In this document: one piece after another, positions 46,999 to 58,600 of the stretch
Numbering within the stretch: position 1 is the first letter of the stretch
How the letters are laid out: every line of letters starts with the position of its first letter
Assembly (NCBI GenBank): GCA_948567375.1
Contig: OX419756.1
Coordinates: forward strand, 72,022,552 to 72,086,551
Length of the DNA stretch: 64,000 nt
Direction: 5' to 3'
From: Lunularia cruciata
Taxonomy: Eukaryota > Streptophyta > Marchantiopsida > Lunulariales > Lunulariaceae
Position numbers and translations under genes: made by a program
The notes under the pieces: generated by a model
What the model saw: the letters and a program-made list of their open reading frames with translations, nothing else
Database searches by the model: none
Told to the model about the DNA's origin: nothing

Positions 46999-47477
46999 GG
47001 AACATAAATGGTCACCTAGAATGGAAATTGAGGATATGCAAGGTTCCTCAAGGGTTTGAGGTGATTGTAAGGATGGATTTTAGGAAAAGAGAGTTTAGAA
47101 TAGAATTTGAAGAGAGTGTTGAGAGGATCTAAAAACCTACACCACTTGGAAGAAAGAGTGAGTCTAAATGCTTTTTATGTGGAAAGAAGAGAAAAAAGGC
47201 AAGTTCATATCCATTGACCTTTGAGAGCAAGATATTGAGGAAAAAGAGAGGTTTACTTGACTTGGCTTTGCATGTTAGACCTTCTTCACCAAGATTGGGT
47301 GGGAGAAGGTCTAAGACCAAGGAGTTGAGTGAGGTTTGTGGAGTGAAAGGACTTCCAAAAGGACATGAGTATAGTAGAGTAAAAGTACTTTTGGAGACTT
47401 TGGTGAAGGATCTTGGAGAGAGTCTTAGTATAGCTATAGAAATGCTACCATCTTCATCAACTAGTTCTCAAGATTAG
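46999..47477 (+). pseudogene. C3 leader ORF, zinc-knuckle protein (decayed)
   Basis: Homologous to 60678-61151. The start codon is lost and a stop occurs near 47130, but the zinc knuckle region (LCGKKRKKASSYP) and the open C-terminal piece 47214-47477 are recognisable; the last knuckle Cys is Tyr. Preservation of the general layout shows the leader protein is an old trait of family C. Confidence 0.75.
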
Positions 47478-47700
47478 TGATGGAGATAATCTTTTAACTT
47501 ATGGATAAATTATCCATGAGGGTTTGATTAATATGCACTCTAGGATTTGATGTTGCTATAAAAATCTTGGAGCAACCTGAACATTTTGTATTCCCTAGGG
47601 TGGATTATTCTCAAATGGTGTTAATCATGTACATACTCTATTGGTTATAAAGTGAGAGAAAAAAAATTGAGAGAAAAGAGAAAGATAGTGAAGGGCTAAG

Positions 47701-49130
47701 ATGAGGGAACTTCTTGTTTTCTTTGGCAAGGATGGAGAAGATGTGGAGGCCTTTGTGAGAGACTTCAAGGGAGCTTGCATAGGAAAAAATGAGAGGAAGA
47801 AGAATGAGTGGGCCTCATTATTACCAGATTTTTTTGAGGATGCAACACTTACATGGTATGAGTCACAATACCAAAAGAGAGAGGAGAGATGGGCAAGAAG
47901 AGTCTTGGGAGAGTTTGAGAACTTTCCTCTACGTAAGAGTTATGAGAGATTGATGAGTGAGGTTACCTTTCTTAAACAAGGAGATGGAGAGAAAGTGAGA
48001 GTCTATGCAGAAAGAGTGGAGAAGTTAGAGTCCAGATTTTGCATAGTGTTGAGGAAGGTTGAGGATGATGTAGATACTACTATGATTGGCATAGGAGCCA
48101 AGCTCACCAAAAATTTTGTTGGAGAGTTGAGACCACAAATAAGAAGCAAGGTGAGATATGAGAAACTTTCTTCCAAGCTTCAATTTATCAAGATTGCAAT
48201 ACGGATGGAGGAGAGTTTGGAACGGCATGAGAGTGATTTGGTGAAGGAGGTTGTGCATCCTCCTCAAGGCTACAAGTATGGTGGAACTTCTAATACTTTG
48301 ATTGCAAGGGTTGCACCACAAGTAATATTTTATCCAGTTCTTGCACCTCCACCAAAAGATCCAATTCAAACCCTCACATAACAACTTGCAGATCTCAAGA
48401 TCAATGTTTTGCAGCTATGGGAGAAGAGAGAGGTGGATCAAAATGTAAAGAAAGGGTCTAGGAGTTATGGAATCTATCCATATAGAGGAGGTCAACTAGC
48501 CAACAATTTCAATGATAGAAATTGTCTTGGTTGTGGAGGATGAGGCCACATCTAAAGGAATTACCCAAATTCCACTTACCATGGAGGAGGAGTTATGAAA
48601 GAGCCAATAGAGGGAAAGAGAAAGGTAGTGAAATCCAAGTGGCTCCTAATCCAAACAAAGGTAAGTGGATAGCATACACAAATGTGGTTGAGAGCAAGTA
48701 TGAGAAGAGAGAGTGCTCAAACTACAAGGGTCTTAATTTGGAGCTTTTGGCACAAGAGAAGAAGAGAGCTCGTTTTGAAGAGGATGTACACTCTTCTCAT
48801 GAATTTACTCCTAGCAAGGATATTCTTATATCTACTAGTAGCACTTGCACCTCAACACCATAAACAAAGACTCCAAGGAAGAAGTTGGAGATGGATGACT
48901 TCTTGATCTCAAAGCAACAATGGAACTCCAATGTGTTGGAGGATGTTAGTAGTCATAAGGCTAACATCATAGTGGATGAACTGATTGCTTTGAACCTTAC
49001 TTTGAGAAAGGAGCTTAGAGGTGATTTGAGTTCTACAAGAAGCAAGAGGCAGAAGAAGGCAAAAGCTCTAGTATCAATGGTGGTGGTAGATGGCCAAACC
49101 AACACCATGGGAGGCTTGTGAATATGCCTC
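47701..49130 (+). pseudogene. C3 gag (decayed)
   Basis: ATG at 47701 in the same position as in the intact copy. The first 226 codons are open (47701-48381) except for a local in-frame shortening near 47910. The zinc knuckle near 48520-48560 is broken by a stop and a TGA replaces the Gly-Arg segment. Later pieces (48522-48863, 48885-49121) are in different frames. Confidence 0.85.
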
Positions 49131-52100
49131 CAAGATTGATATGAGAGTAAATGGTCACAACATCAAGGATGCATTGGTTGATGGAGAATCAATAGTGAAT
49201 GCCATGTCTGAAAGGTTGATGAAGAAGTTGGGTATGATACCTTCTAGACCTTCAATATTTGTGGTGAGCATGGCAAACAAGCAACACGTTCAACTAGTAT
49301 GAACAATGGATAAGGTGATACTTATAGGGGTTCAAAATCTCATGACTTTCCAAGCCATGAGATGAAGGATTCAAGTTATGATTTGCTTCTTGGGGTGCCA
49401 TGGTTGAGAGCAATATATAAAATTGATCGATGACACAAAGAGTACTTGAGGATTAGGCAATCAAACCATAGAGTTACAATTCATGTCACTAACACCACCA
49501 ACACTTCACATTCAGATACACCATCTTCTGATTATTGGGAATCAGACTTTAAAGAAGGAGCTTTGGGTGTGGACACAAGCATAGCGGAGGAGACTTCCAT
49601 TGAGGAGGATGAAACTAAATCTTATTCAAATGTGTATTCCTTGTGTGTTATAGATTTTGCACCTAAGCTAGAGGTTTTGAAGGACCCAAATAAATCACCA
49701 TTGACACTTGAGGAGATAGAGAGGAGGTTATCTACCTTCAATACGGTCTAAATGTTACCAAGGAGGAGAAGGTGAGATTTGAGGAGATTTTTTGCAAGTT
49801 CATCTACGTGTTTGCTTTAGTGACAAGGATTTGAAGGAAGTCACCTTGGAGGAGCACAAGATAGAGGTGGAGTCACATGCAAGACCAGTCTACCAAAAGC
49901 AATGTTGCATTAGCCCCCCAATAACTTTGGTTGTGAAGGAGGAGATTGATAAGCCCAAGGAGGTTGGATTTATCTTTGAGGTGGAGAATTCAGATTGGGT
50001 ATCTCCAATAGTCATTGTGAAGAAAAAGAATGGTAAACTTTGGGTATGTGTGGATTACAAGAAGCTCAATGTTGTTACCAAGAAGGACTACTATCCATTA
50101 CCATTCATTGATGAGATCCTGGAAGAGGTTGTAGGTCATGTGAGGTACAGTTTTAGAGTTGGTTATAGTGGATATAACCAAATCAAGATTGCACTAGAGC
50201 ATCAACAACTCATCACATTCACTTCACCTTAGGGGACTTATGCTTTGAAAGTCATACCTTTTGGGCTTTGCAATGCTCTAGCCACATTCCAAACATTCAT
50301 GAACAAGGTATTTGGACCTTTTATTGGGAAATTTGTGAGAGACTTCATTGATGACTTTTGTGTCTATGGGAGCAAGGAGGAGCACTTTGAGCACCTGGTC
50401 AAGGTCTTGCAATGCTTGGATGAAGCAAATGCATCACTCAACCCAAAGAAGTGCTTTTTTAGTTGTGAAGAACGTCTACTTTTGGGGCACATCATGTCCA
50501 AGGATACAATAGCAGTTGATCTTAGGAAGGTGAGGAAAATCTCAAACCTTCCATTCCCTTCAAGTTTGAAAATTTAACACCAATTCTTGGGGATGGTTGG
50601 GTACTATAGGAGGTTTATCTTCTCATTTTCCAATAAGGCTTATGCATTGACCATCTATATGAAGAAGGGTGTAGAATACATGGTGATTTTGGAGAACAAG
50701 GAGGCTTTTAAAGCTTTTGAGGAGCTCAAGCAATCCCTTTTTGTAGCTCCAATTCTTACTAAACCTGATTGGAGTAAGCCTTCATCCTCTACAATAATGC
50801 TTCCAATGTAGCTATAGGATGCACTCTTAGTCAATTAGATCAAAATGGGCATGATCATCCAATAGCTTATGCTAGTAAGTAGATGGTTGTAGTAGAAAAA
50901 ACTATTTTCTTACAAAGAGAGAAGAATTGGCAGTGATCTTTGGTCCGAAGAAGTTTAGACACTACTTGATAGGAGGGAAAGCCACCATTGTCATGGATCA
51001 TAAGGCTTTGAAGTACATCATCAACAAGCCTTATGTGAAAGGGAGGCTAGCAAGGTGGATAATACTCTTGTTTGAGTATCACTACACCATTGAGGATAGG
51101 CCAGGAAGAAACATGCAAATGTTGATTTTTTATCTAGGGCCTATGATCATGATAGAGAAGAACCGGTGGATGATTCCTTCTTGGATAAGGAGCTCATGAA
51201 AATCTCAATCCCTCAAGAGGTTCCAATGGAGTACAAGGAGATTGTGGACTTTGCTACAATAAGTAAATATCCAGAAGGGATGCATGCTAGGGAGAGGAAG
51301 GCCCTTGCAATAAGATGTAGACCTTACAAAATGGTGGAGGATATTTTTTTTCACCAAGGAGCAAATGGTCTACTTCAAAGAGCTATAGGTAAGGAAGAGT
51401 CTATCTTACTCATAAAGGAGTTTCATGAAGGTTTAGTGTGTAGGGTACACTTTGCAAGAAAGGTGACTGCTTTCAAGATTCGAAATCTTGGTTACCATTG
51501 GAGAGGGATTTTCAAATATTGTGTTGATTATTGCAAAACTTGTCATATTTGTCAAGCTTCTGCTAGAAAGTCTACCTCCACCCCACCACTTAGATCAATT
51601 CCATTGCTAAGATCTTTTGAGAAGTGGGGAATCAATTTTGTAGGTCCTCTCAATAGAACACCAAGGAACAATTGGTATATTGTGGTAGTTATTGATTTTC
51701 TTACCAAGTGAGTTGAGGCTAGACCATTGAGAGACAAGAATAAAGATGAAGTTGAGAGATTTTTTATGAACACATTATCACTAGGTTTTGGTGCCCTTTG
51801 GAGTTGGTTCCTAATAGAGGAGGAGAGTTTACAAGAAGCATTACTATAGCCATGCTACGACATTTCTCTATCACACATAGAGTAACTACATCTTATAAGC
51901 CACATTCTAATGGCTTGGTAGAGAGGACCAATAAGACCTTGTGCATGATGTTGGTCAAGGATGCAGATATGGAGGAGGTTAAACATCATTGGGACAAGAG
52001 GATTCATGCAATTTTGTAGGAATATAGGACAACCATGAAGATTTCCATTGGATATTCTCTATTTCAATTGGTATATGATATTGAGTCTACCTTACCTATT

Positions 52101-52495
52101 CAATTTAATACTCCTACCTTCAAAGCATTCAAAGGAGATTGAAGAAAGCTCAAGGAAGTAATGCAAAGAAGTCAAGGAAGGATCAACTCATGGAATTGGA
52201 AGAGGCAAGAGCAGTTGCTATGGTTTGCATGGAGCAAGCCCAAAGGAAACAAAAGGAGAGCTATGACAAGAGTCAAGGCAAGAAGAAGGTGGAGCCTTTC
52301 AAAGAAGATGATTGGGTAATATTGTTTGATTCCATTCAATTCAAGAGAGTTCAAAAGAAGTTTTTGCCAAAGTACCTTGGACCTTTCATAGTGGAGAAGG
52401 TGTGATGCAATCACACTTATCAAGGAGTTGGGAGGAAAGACACTTTGATAGGATCAACCATGATAAGTTGAAGATGTATTATAGAAATTAGAGAG
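49090..52495 (+). pseudogene. C3 protease, RT, RNase H and integrase (decayed)
   Basis: Protease: ALVDGESIVNAM near 49175 has Glu where the intact copy has Gly-Ser after Asp-Gly. RT: catalytic FIDDFCVYGS retained near 50345-50375. RNase H: 50780-51160 with several frame changes. Integrase: zinc domain near 51410-51550, first Asp of the triad changed to Asn (GINFVGP near 51630), a TGA in place of Trp at 51711, and VERTN retaining the Glu near 51920. Multiple stops and frameshifts make it non-functional. Confidence 0.88.
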
Positions 52496-52535
52496 ATCTT
52501 CACTTTGAGTAAAAAGTGAAAACTTAGTCCGAGGA

Positions 52536-53100
52536 TGTAACACCTATTTATGCATGTATGTGATATTTAGTTTGGTATGATAAGTACTTGAGAGATATTA
52601 TTTATATAAAGATAAAGGATGGTTCTACATTGGTCATGATTAGCTAAAGTTAGTCATAGCTAACACCTATTTATGCATGTGTTGATATTATGATATTTAG
52701 TTTGGTATGATAAGTACTTGAAAGATATTATTTATATAGATATAAAGAATGGTTCTACATTAGTCATAATTAGCTAAAGTTAGTCATAGCTAAAAAAGAG
52801 GGGATCTTACTTTAAAGGAAGTGGAAAAGATGAGCACCATTATTTTAGATTCTAGTGTGTTGACTTGGCATTATTCCTAGGTGTTTGACTTTGCATTATT
52901 CCTAGGTGTTTGACTTTGAGGAAAGAATTGAGAACTCTTGGACCTATAAGCCATTTTGTTTCAGATTATTCTATATTCCAAGGATAGTCCATGTGAATTA
53001 ATCCTTAACTTAGTGGTTCGATCAAGATAAGGTCACATGCTTAGGAGAATATTCCCATGAACATAGATATTCCTTTAGCATTTTGACTTTTAACTTTTAG
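52536..53100 (+). repeat. 3' LTR of C3, rearranged and truncated
   Basis: Starts TGTAACACC at 52536. The first 125 bp are tandemly duplicated, the second copy starting at 52661. A further 25-bp duplication occurs at 52868 and 52893. The LTR stops at about 53100, lacking roughly the last 220 bp including the TATA region. Confidence 0.85.
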
Positions 53101-54000
53101 TCACTATGGCAAATGTATCTATGCTGCTCCCTACATGAAGTCCAAGCATCAAAGGATTGGTCACTAGTGTGACCAAATCTTTGGTCACAAATCTTTGGAC
53201 CAAATCTTTGGCAATACTCACATTGTCTCTATGTTGGTTGTGATGCACCACATGTATAAGATCCCTTGCCCTAAGTCCACTCTCTCATGTGGTGAGGTCC
53301 ACCACAAGTCCAACAAGCAACACCACCACTCATTGGTTGTTATTGACCCACAAATGAATGTATAGGTCTAATTACACTAGGCCTTCAACTTGCTCCACAG
53401 GATTGGGGCTATCCACCCTATCCTTGGAAACCAACGTGGCATGGCGCACTCTATTGCACTCTAAAAGGAGTAAAAATTGTGGATGAGGTCTCCTTACCAA
53501 ATCCAAATGTCACCAATGTCTCCTCCACCATGTTGAGCTCAATACGCTCAGCCAAACCAAAGACCATTGCCAAAGAAGATGAAGTAGCCTATAACAATGT
53601 AGCATCATAGACTTTATGTCCAGTATCCCATACCAAAACTAGACTACTTGGACCTCAATAAAACCCTAAGTGAAATTGACAAGCCATCTCATGCAAGTGT
53701 ATGCTTGGTGTAGGCTTTCTGTAGCCTTTGGTTGGAACTCCTACAAGCTCCTCAGCTTGTCAATCCGCGCTCCATGGTAGTTTTGCCTCAAACACTAAGA
53801 GAACTCCACCATGAGGTTAAACCCTGGTATTACACCACCTTGTGTAGTAGTACTTCCACTCGTAGTAGCATCATCTCCAAGAGATCTACCAATGTCACTT
53901 GAGCTAGAACTTGTGGGTATTATCAATCTACCTCTAGAAACCAAACTTGAAGTGATAAAGATATAGTTCAAAGAATCAATCTACTCTCTCATTAGGACTT
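53101..54000 (-). pseudogene. Family A gag (reverse copy)
   Basis: Reverse-strand match to 8160-8900 of the forward copy, including the CWTCGG zinc-knuckle area near 53270-53320. Stops are frequent. C3 cut it from its protease. Confidence 0.65.
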
Positions 54001-54884
54001 GAGATATAGGTTGATACTAAGTGCCACTCTAGATAAACCCACTATGTATTGCAATGCTATCTCCTCCAAAATCCCCAAAGAACTCTGTCATGACAAAGTA
54101 ACTAAAAATTGCAATTCACTATATAACCACTACAAGTACCCCACCAAGAATCGCCACCCAAGTGCTAACACCACCAACCAAATATCACCCACTAATGTAA
54201 CTCTAACTACAAGAACTACACTTGGAGAAAGTGCAACTTATAACTTGCCATCACAACACTCACTCTCAAGATCTGCAAGTCGTCACTTCTTTCCCCGGCG
54301 GAAAGAAACATAAGTAGTTTGATTGGTCATCACTCCAACCTCATTACTGAGAGCACACAAAAGTACCAATTCTCTAAAGTTAGGGCACCTCACAAAATCA
54401 TAGTGCACAAATAGGAAGTAGAGAATGGAAGGAATCCAATCACAAGAAATTAAAAAAAAGCCCTTGATCTCATAAATCAACACTAGATTGACTTTATCAC
54501 CATTTGGTATTTGACATAATAGAAATTATATGCTTCTAAGCTACCATGATCACCAAGGATGGGATCAAACTATCTCTCCTAGCCAAAGCTACAGGTGGAT
54601 AAATATAAGTGGAACAGTCACTAGGACAACAAGTGAGAGTGGACCAATTGGTTAGGGCACTTGGGTAAGAATAAGAGATCTAGGGTCTGTCAAACCCTAT
54701 TGTGCATAATTTAGCAAGGAGGGTAGATTTTGACAAACAATGACCAAAAACTACTCTAAAATAGCTAGCCTCACATCAGCAAGCTGGCCCTTCTAGGCCT
54801 TCATACCCATATGCCTCAAAACATCAAAATTTAGCCAAATGAGACCTTTTCTCTTGCCACTTTGAACCCTTTCCAAATCAGGCC
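54001..54884 (-). repeat. Family A leader/LTR region, left of C2
   Basis: Reverse-strand homologue of 6500-7080, longer by about 300 bp than the forward copy. The short reverse frame 54483-54283 shows no domain. It ends with target GGCC. Confidence 0.55.
54881..54884. repeat. Target duplication GGCC, left
   Basis: GGCC precedes the LTR (TGTGAGCC) and recurs at 62691-62694 after TGTTACA. Five-base windows (AGGCC versus GGCCA) do not match, so the duplication is 4 bp. Confidence 0.75.
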
Positions 54885-55563
54885 TGTGAGCCGGCCTGTC
54901 TCTCACTCAGGATGAACCTCTGATGGCTATTATGGTAGCGCACCATGGACTAAGAAGGCAAGGAACCCCAACTCCATCATACTCCTCCAAGGCTAACACT
55001 CCAAGACTCAAGACATTGCTCACTAGAGAACTCAATGAAAGAGAGATAGTTGCAAATGAAAGGATGATGAGTACCTCCTCACTCCTTGTTTATATACTTG
55101 TGAAATAGTTACGTACCAAAGTTACTAATTACCGTAGTAACTCAAGTTACTAGACTAAAAGTCAAGTAAAGTCAAAAAGTAGAAAGGAATATCCATTCAC
55201 ATGGGCATATTCCCCTTATCTTGACCCAACCACTAAAGCAAAGATTCCTTCACATGGGCTATCCTTGGACTAAAGAAGAATCCAAAACAAAAAGGCTTGC
55301 GGGCCCAAGAGTTCTCAACTCTTTCCCCAAAGCCAAACACCTAGGAATAATACCAAGTCAACACACTAAAATCCAAAATAGTGGTGCTCATCTTTTCTAC
55401 TTCCTCTAAAGTAAGGTCCCATCTATCTTAGCTATGACTAACTTTAGCTAACCATGACTAATATAGAACCATCCTTTATCTCTATATAAATAATATCTCT
55501 TAAGTACTTGTAATACCAAGCTAAATATCACAATACCACACACATGCACAAATGGGTGTTACA
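54885..55563 (-). repeat. 3' LTR of C2
   Basis: 679 bp, reading TGTGAGCC to GGTGTTACA on the forward strand. Confidence 0.97.
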
Positions 55564-55575
55564 TTTACCCCCGGA
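55564..55575 (-). other. Polypurine tract of C2
   Basis: In element orientation CCGGGGGTAAA borders the 3' LTR; it is a short, imperfect purine tract and the best candidate for the plus-strand primer. Confidence 0.55.
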
Positions 55576-55582
55576 CTAAGTT

Positions 55583-55604
55583 TTCACTTTGTCCTCAAAG
55601 TGAA
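55583..55604 (-). other. Hairpin between pol and polypurine tract of C2
   Basis: A perfect 9-bp stem TTCACTTTG/CAAAGTGAA with a 4-nt loop, identical in C1 and decayed in C3 (near 52498-52521). Its role is unknown; RNA termination, packaging or plus-strand priming are possible. Confidence 0.75.
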
Positions 55605-55611
55605 GGTCTCT

Positions 55612-58600
55612 CTACCTTCTATGGTACATCTTCAACTTATCATGGTTAATCCTATCAAAGTGTCTTCCTCCCAACTCCTTGAGATCATAGGTGTAATTGC
55701 CCCACACCTTCTCTACTATGAAAGGTCCAAAGTACTTAGGCAAAAACTTCTTTTGCACTCTCTTGAATCGAATGGAATCAAACAACATTACCCAATCACC
55801 TTCTTTGAAAGGCTCCACCTTCTTCTTGCCTTGCCTCTTGTCATAGCTCTCCTTTTGTTTCCTTTGGGCTTGCTCCACTCGAACCATAGCAACTGCTCTT
55901 GCCTCTTCCAACTCCATGAGTTGATCCTTCCTTGACTTCCCTGCATCACTTCCTTGTGCTTTCTTCAATCTCCTATGAATGCTTTGGAAGGTAGGAAGAT
56001 CAAAGTGAATAGGTAAGGTAGACTCAATACCATACACCAATTGGAATGGAGAATATCCAGTGGAAGTCTTCATGGTTGTCCTATACTCCCACAAAACTGC
56101 ATGAATCCTCTTGTCCCAATGATGTTTAGCCCCCTCCATTTCTGCATCTTTGGCCAACATCATGCACAAGGTCTGATTGGTTCTCTCTGCCAAGCCATTG
56201 GAATTTGGCTTATAGGATGTAGTTACTCTATGTGTGATAGAGAAATGTCGTAGCATGGCTGTAGTAATGCTTCCTGTAAACTCTCCTCCTCTATCAGAAA
56301 CCAACTCCAAAGGGCATCCAAACCTAGTGATAATGCGTTCATAAAGAAATCTACCCACTTCATCTTCATTCTTGTCCCTCAATGGTCTAGCCTCAACCCA
56401 CTTGGTAAGGTAATCAGTAACTACCACAATGTACCGATTGTTCCTTGGGGTTCTATTGAGAGGTCCTACAAAATCAATTCCCCACTTCTCAAAAGGTCCT
56501 AGCAATGGAATTGATCTAAGTGGTGGAGTGGATGTAGACTTCCTAGCAAAAGCTTGACAAACATGACAAGTTTTGCAATAATCAAGACAATCCTTGAAAA
56601 TCCCTCTCCAATGGTAACCTGCATCTAGAATCTTGAAAGCAGTCACCTTTCCTGCAAAGTGTCCTCCACATACTAAACCTTCATGAAACTCCTTTATGAG
56701 TAGGATAGACTCTTCCTTACCCACTGCTCTTCGAAGTAGACCATCTGCTCCTTGGTGAAAAAGAATATCCTCCACCATTGTGTAAGGTCTAGATCTTGCT
56801 GCAAGGGCCTTCCTCTCCCTAGCATGCATCCCTTCTGGATAGTTACCTCTTGTCACAAAATCCACAATCTCCTTGTACTCCATTGGAATCTCTTGAGTGA
56901 CTGAGATTGTCATGAGCTCCTCATCCGGGAAGGAATCATCTACTGGCTCATCTCCATCATGATCATAGGCTCTAGATAACAAATCAGCATTTGCATGTTT
57001 CTTTCCTGGCCTATCCTCAATTGTGTAGTCATACTCAGACAAGAGTATCATCCACCTTGCTAGTCTCCCTTCAACATTAGGCTTGTTGAAGATGTACTTC
57101 AAAGCCTTGTGATCCGTGACAATTGTGGCTTTCCCTCCAATCAAGTAGTGTCTAAACTTCTTGAGACCAAAGATCACTGCCAACCCTTCTCTCTCTGTGA
57201 CAGAGTAGTTCTTCTCTGCTGAAACCATCTGCCTACTAGCATAAGCTATTGGATGATCATGCCCATCTTGGTCTAATTGACTAAGAGTGCATCCTATAGC
57301 TACATTAGAAGCATCAGTGTAGAGGATGAAAGGCTTACTCCAATCAGGTTTAGCAAGAATTGGAGCTACAACAAGGGATTGCTTGAGCTCCTCAAAAGCT
57401 TTGAGAGCCTCCTTGTCTTCCAAAATCACCATGTAATCTACACCCTTCTTCATGTAGATGGTCAATGCATAAGCCTTGTTGGAAAATGAGAAGATGAACC
57501 TCCTATAGTACCCAACCATTCCCAAGAATTGGCGTAACTTTGTCAAGCTTGAAGGGAATGGAAGGTCTGAGATTTTCCTCACCTTCTCAGGATCAACTGC
57601 TATTCCATCCTTGGAGATGATGTGCCCCAAAAGTAGACCTTCTTCACATCCAAAAATGCACTTCTCTGGGTTGAGTGATGCATTTGCCTCATCCAAGCGT
57701 TGCAAGACTTTGATTAGGTGCTCAAAGTGCTCCTCCTTGCTCCCATAGACACAAAAGTCATCAATGAAATCTCTCACAAATTTCCCAATGAAAGGTTCAA
57801 ATACCTTGTTCATGAACCGTTGGAATGTGGCTGGAGCATTGCAAAGCCCAAAAGGCATGACCTTGAAAGCGTAAGTTCCCCAAGGTGTGGTGAATGTGGT
57901 GAGTTGTTGATGCTCTGGTGCAATCTTTATTTGGTTATATCCACTATAACCATCTCCAAAACTGTACCTCTCATGACCTGCAACCTCCTCCAAGATCTCA
58001 TCAATGAATGGCAATGGGTAGTAGTCCTTCTTGGTAACAGCATTAAGCTTCTTGTAATCCACACATACCCGAAGCTTGCCATTCTTTTTCTTCACAATGA
58101 CAATTGGAGACACCCATTCTGAATTCTCCACCTCAAAGATAAATCCAGCCTCCTTGAGCTTATCAATCTCCTCCTTCACAACCAAAGATATTGGTGGGCT
58201 AATGCGACGTTGCTTTTGGCGGATTGGTCTTGCATGTGACTCCACCTCTATCTTGTGCTCCTCCAAGGTGACTTCCTTCAAATCCTTGTAACTAAAAGCA
58301 AACACATGGATGAACTTGCGGAAAATCTCCTCAAATCTCACCTTCTCCTCCTTGGTAACATTTGGGCCATACTTGAGGGTAGATAACCTTCTCTCTACCT
58401 CCTCAAGTGTCAATGGTGATTTATCTGGGTCCTTCAAAACCTCTGGCTTAGGTGCAAAATCCATAGCACACAAGGGATACACATCTGAATCAGATTCAGA
58501 TTCATCCTCCTCCGTGGAAGTCTCCTCTTCCATGCTTGTGTCCACACCTGAAGCTCCTTCTTCAGAATCTGATTCCCAATAATCAGAAGATGGGGTATCT

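Larger units (their letters stand above)
45459..53100 (+). mobile_element. Old family C retrotransposon (C3)
   Basis: A forward element of about 7.6 kb with a complete 5' LTR, decayed primer site, leader, gag-pol and a 3' LTR that is truncated at about 53100. It separates family-A protease (45458) from family-A gag (53101), so it was inserted into the reverse A copy. Its LTRs and coding region are much more diverged from the intact C copy than C1 is. Loss of the LTR end prevents checking a target duplication. Confidence 0.92.

Noticed and set aside
54880-54884. 5-bp target duplication AGGCC for C2
   Set aside because: It works only if the LTR lacks its terminal A; in C1 the analogous 5-mers TGTAC and AGTAC do not match, so 4 bp is the consistent reading.
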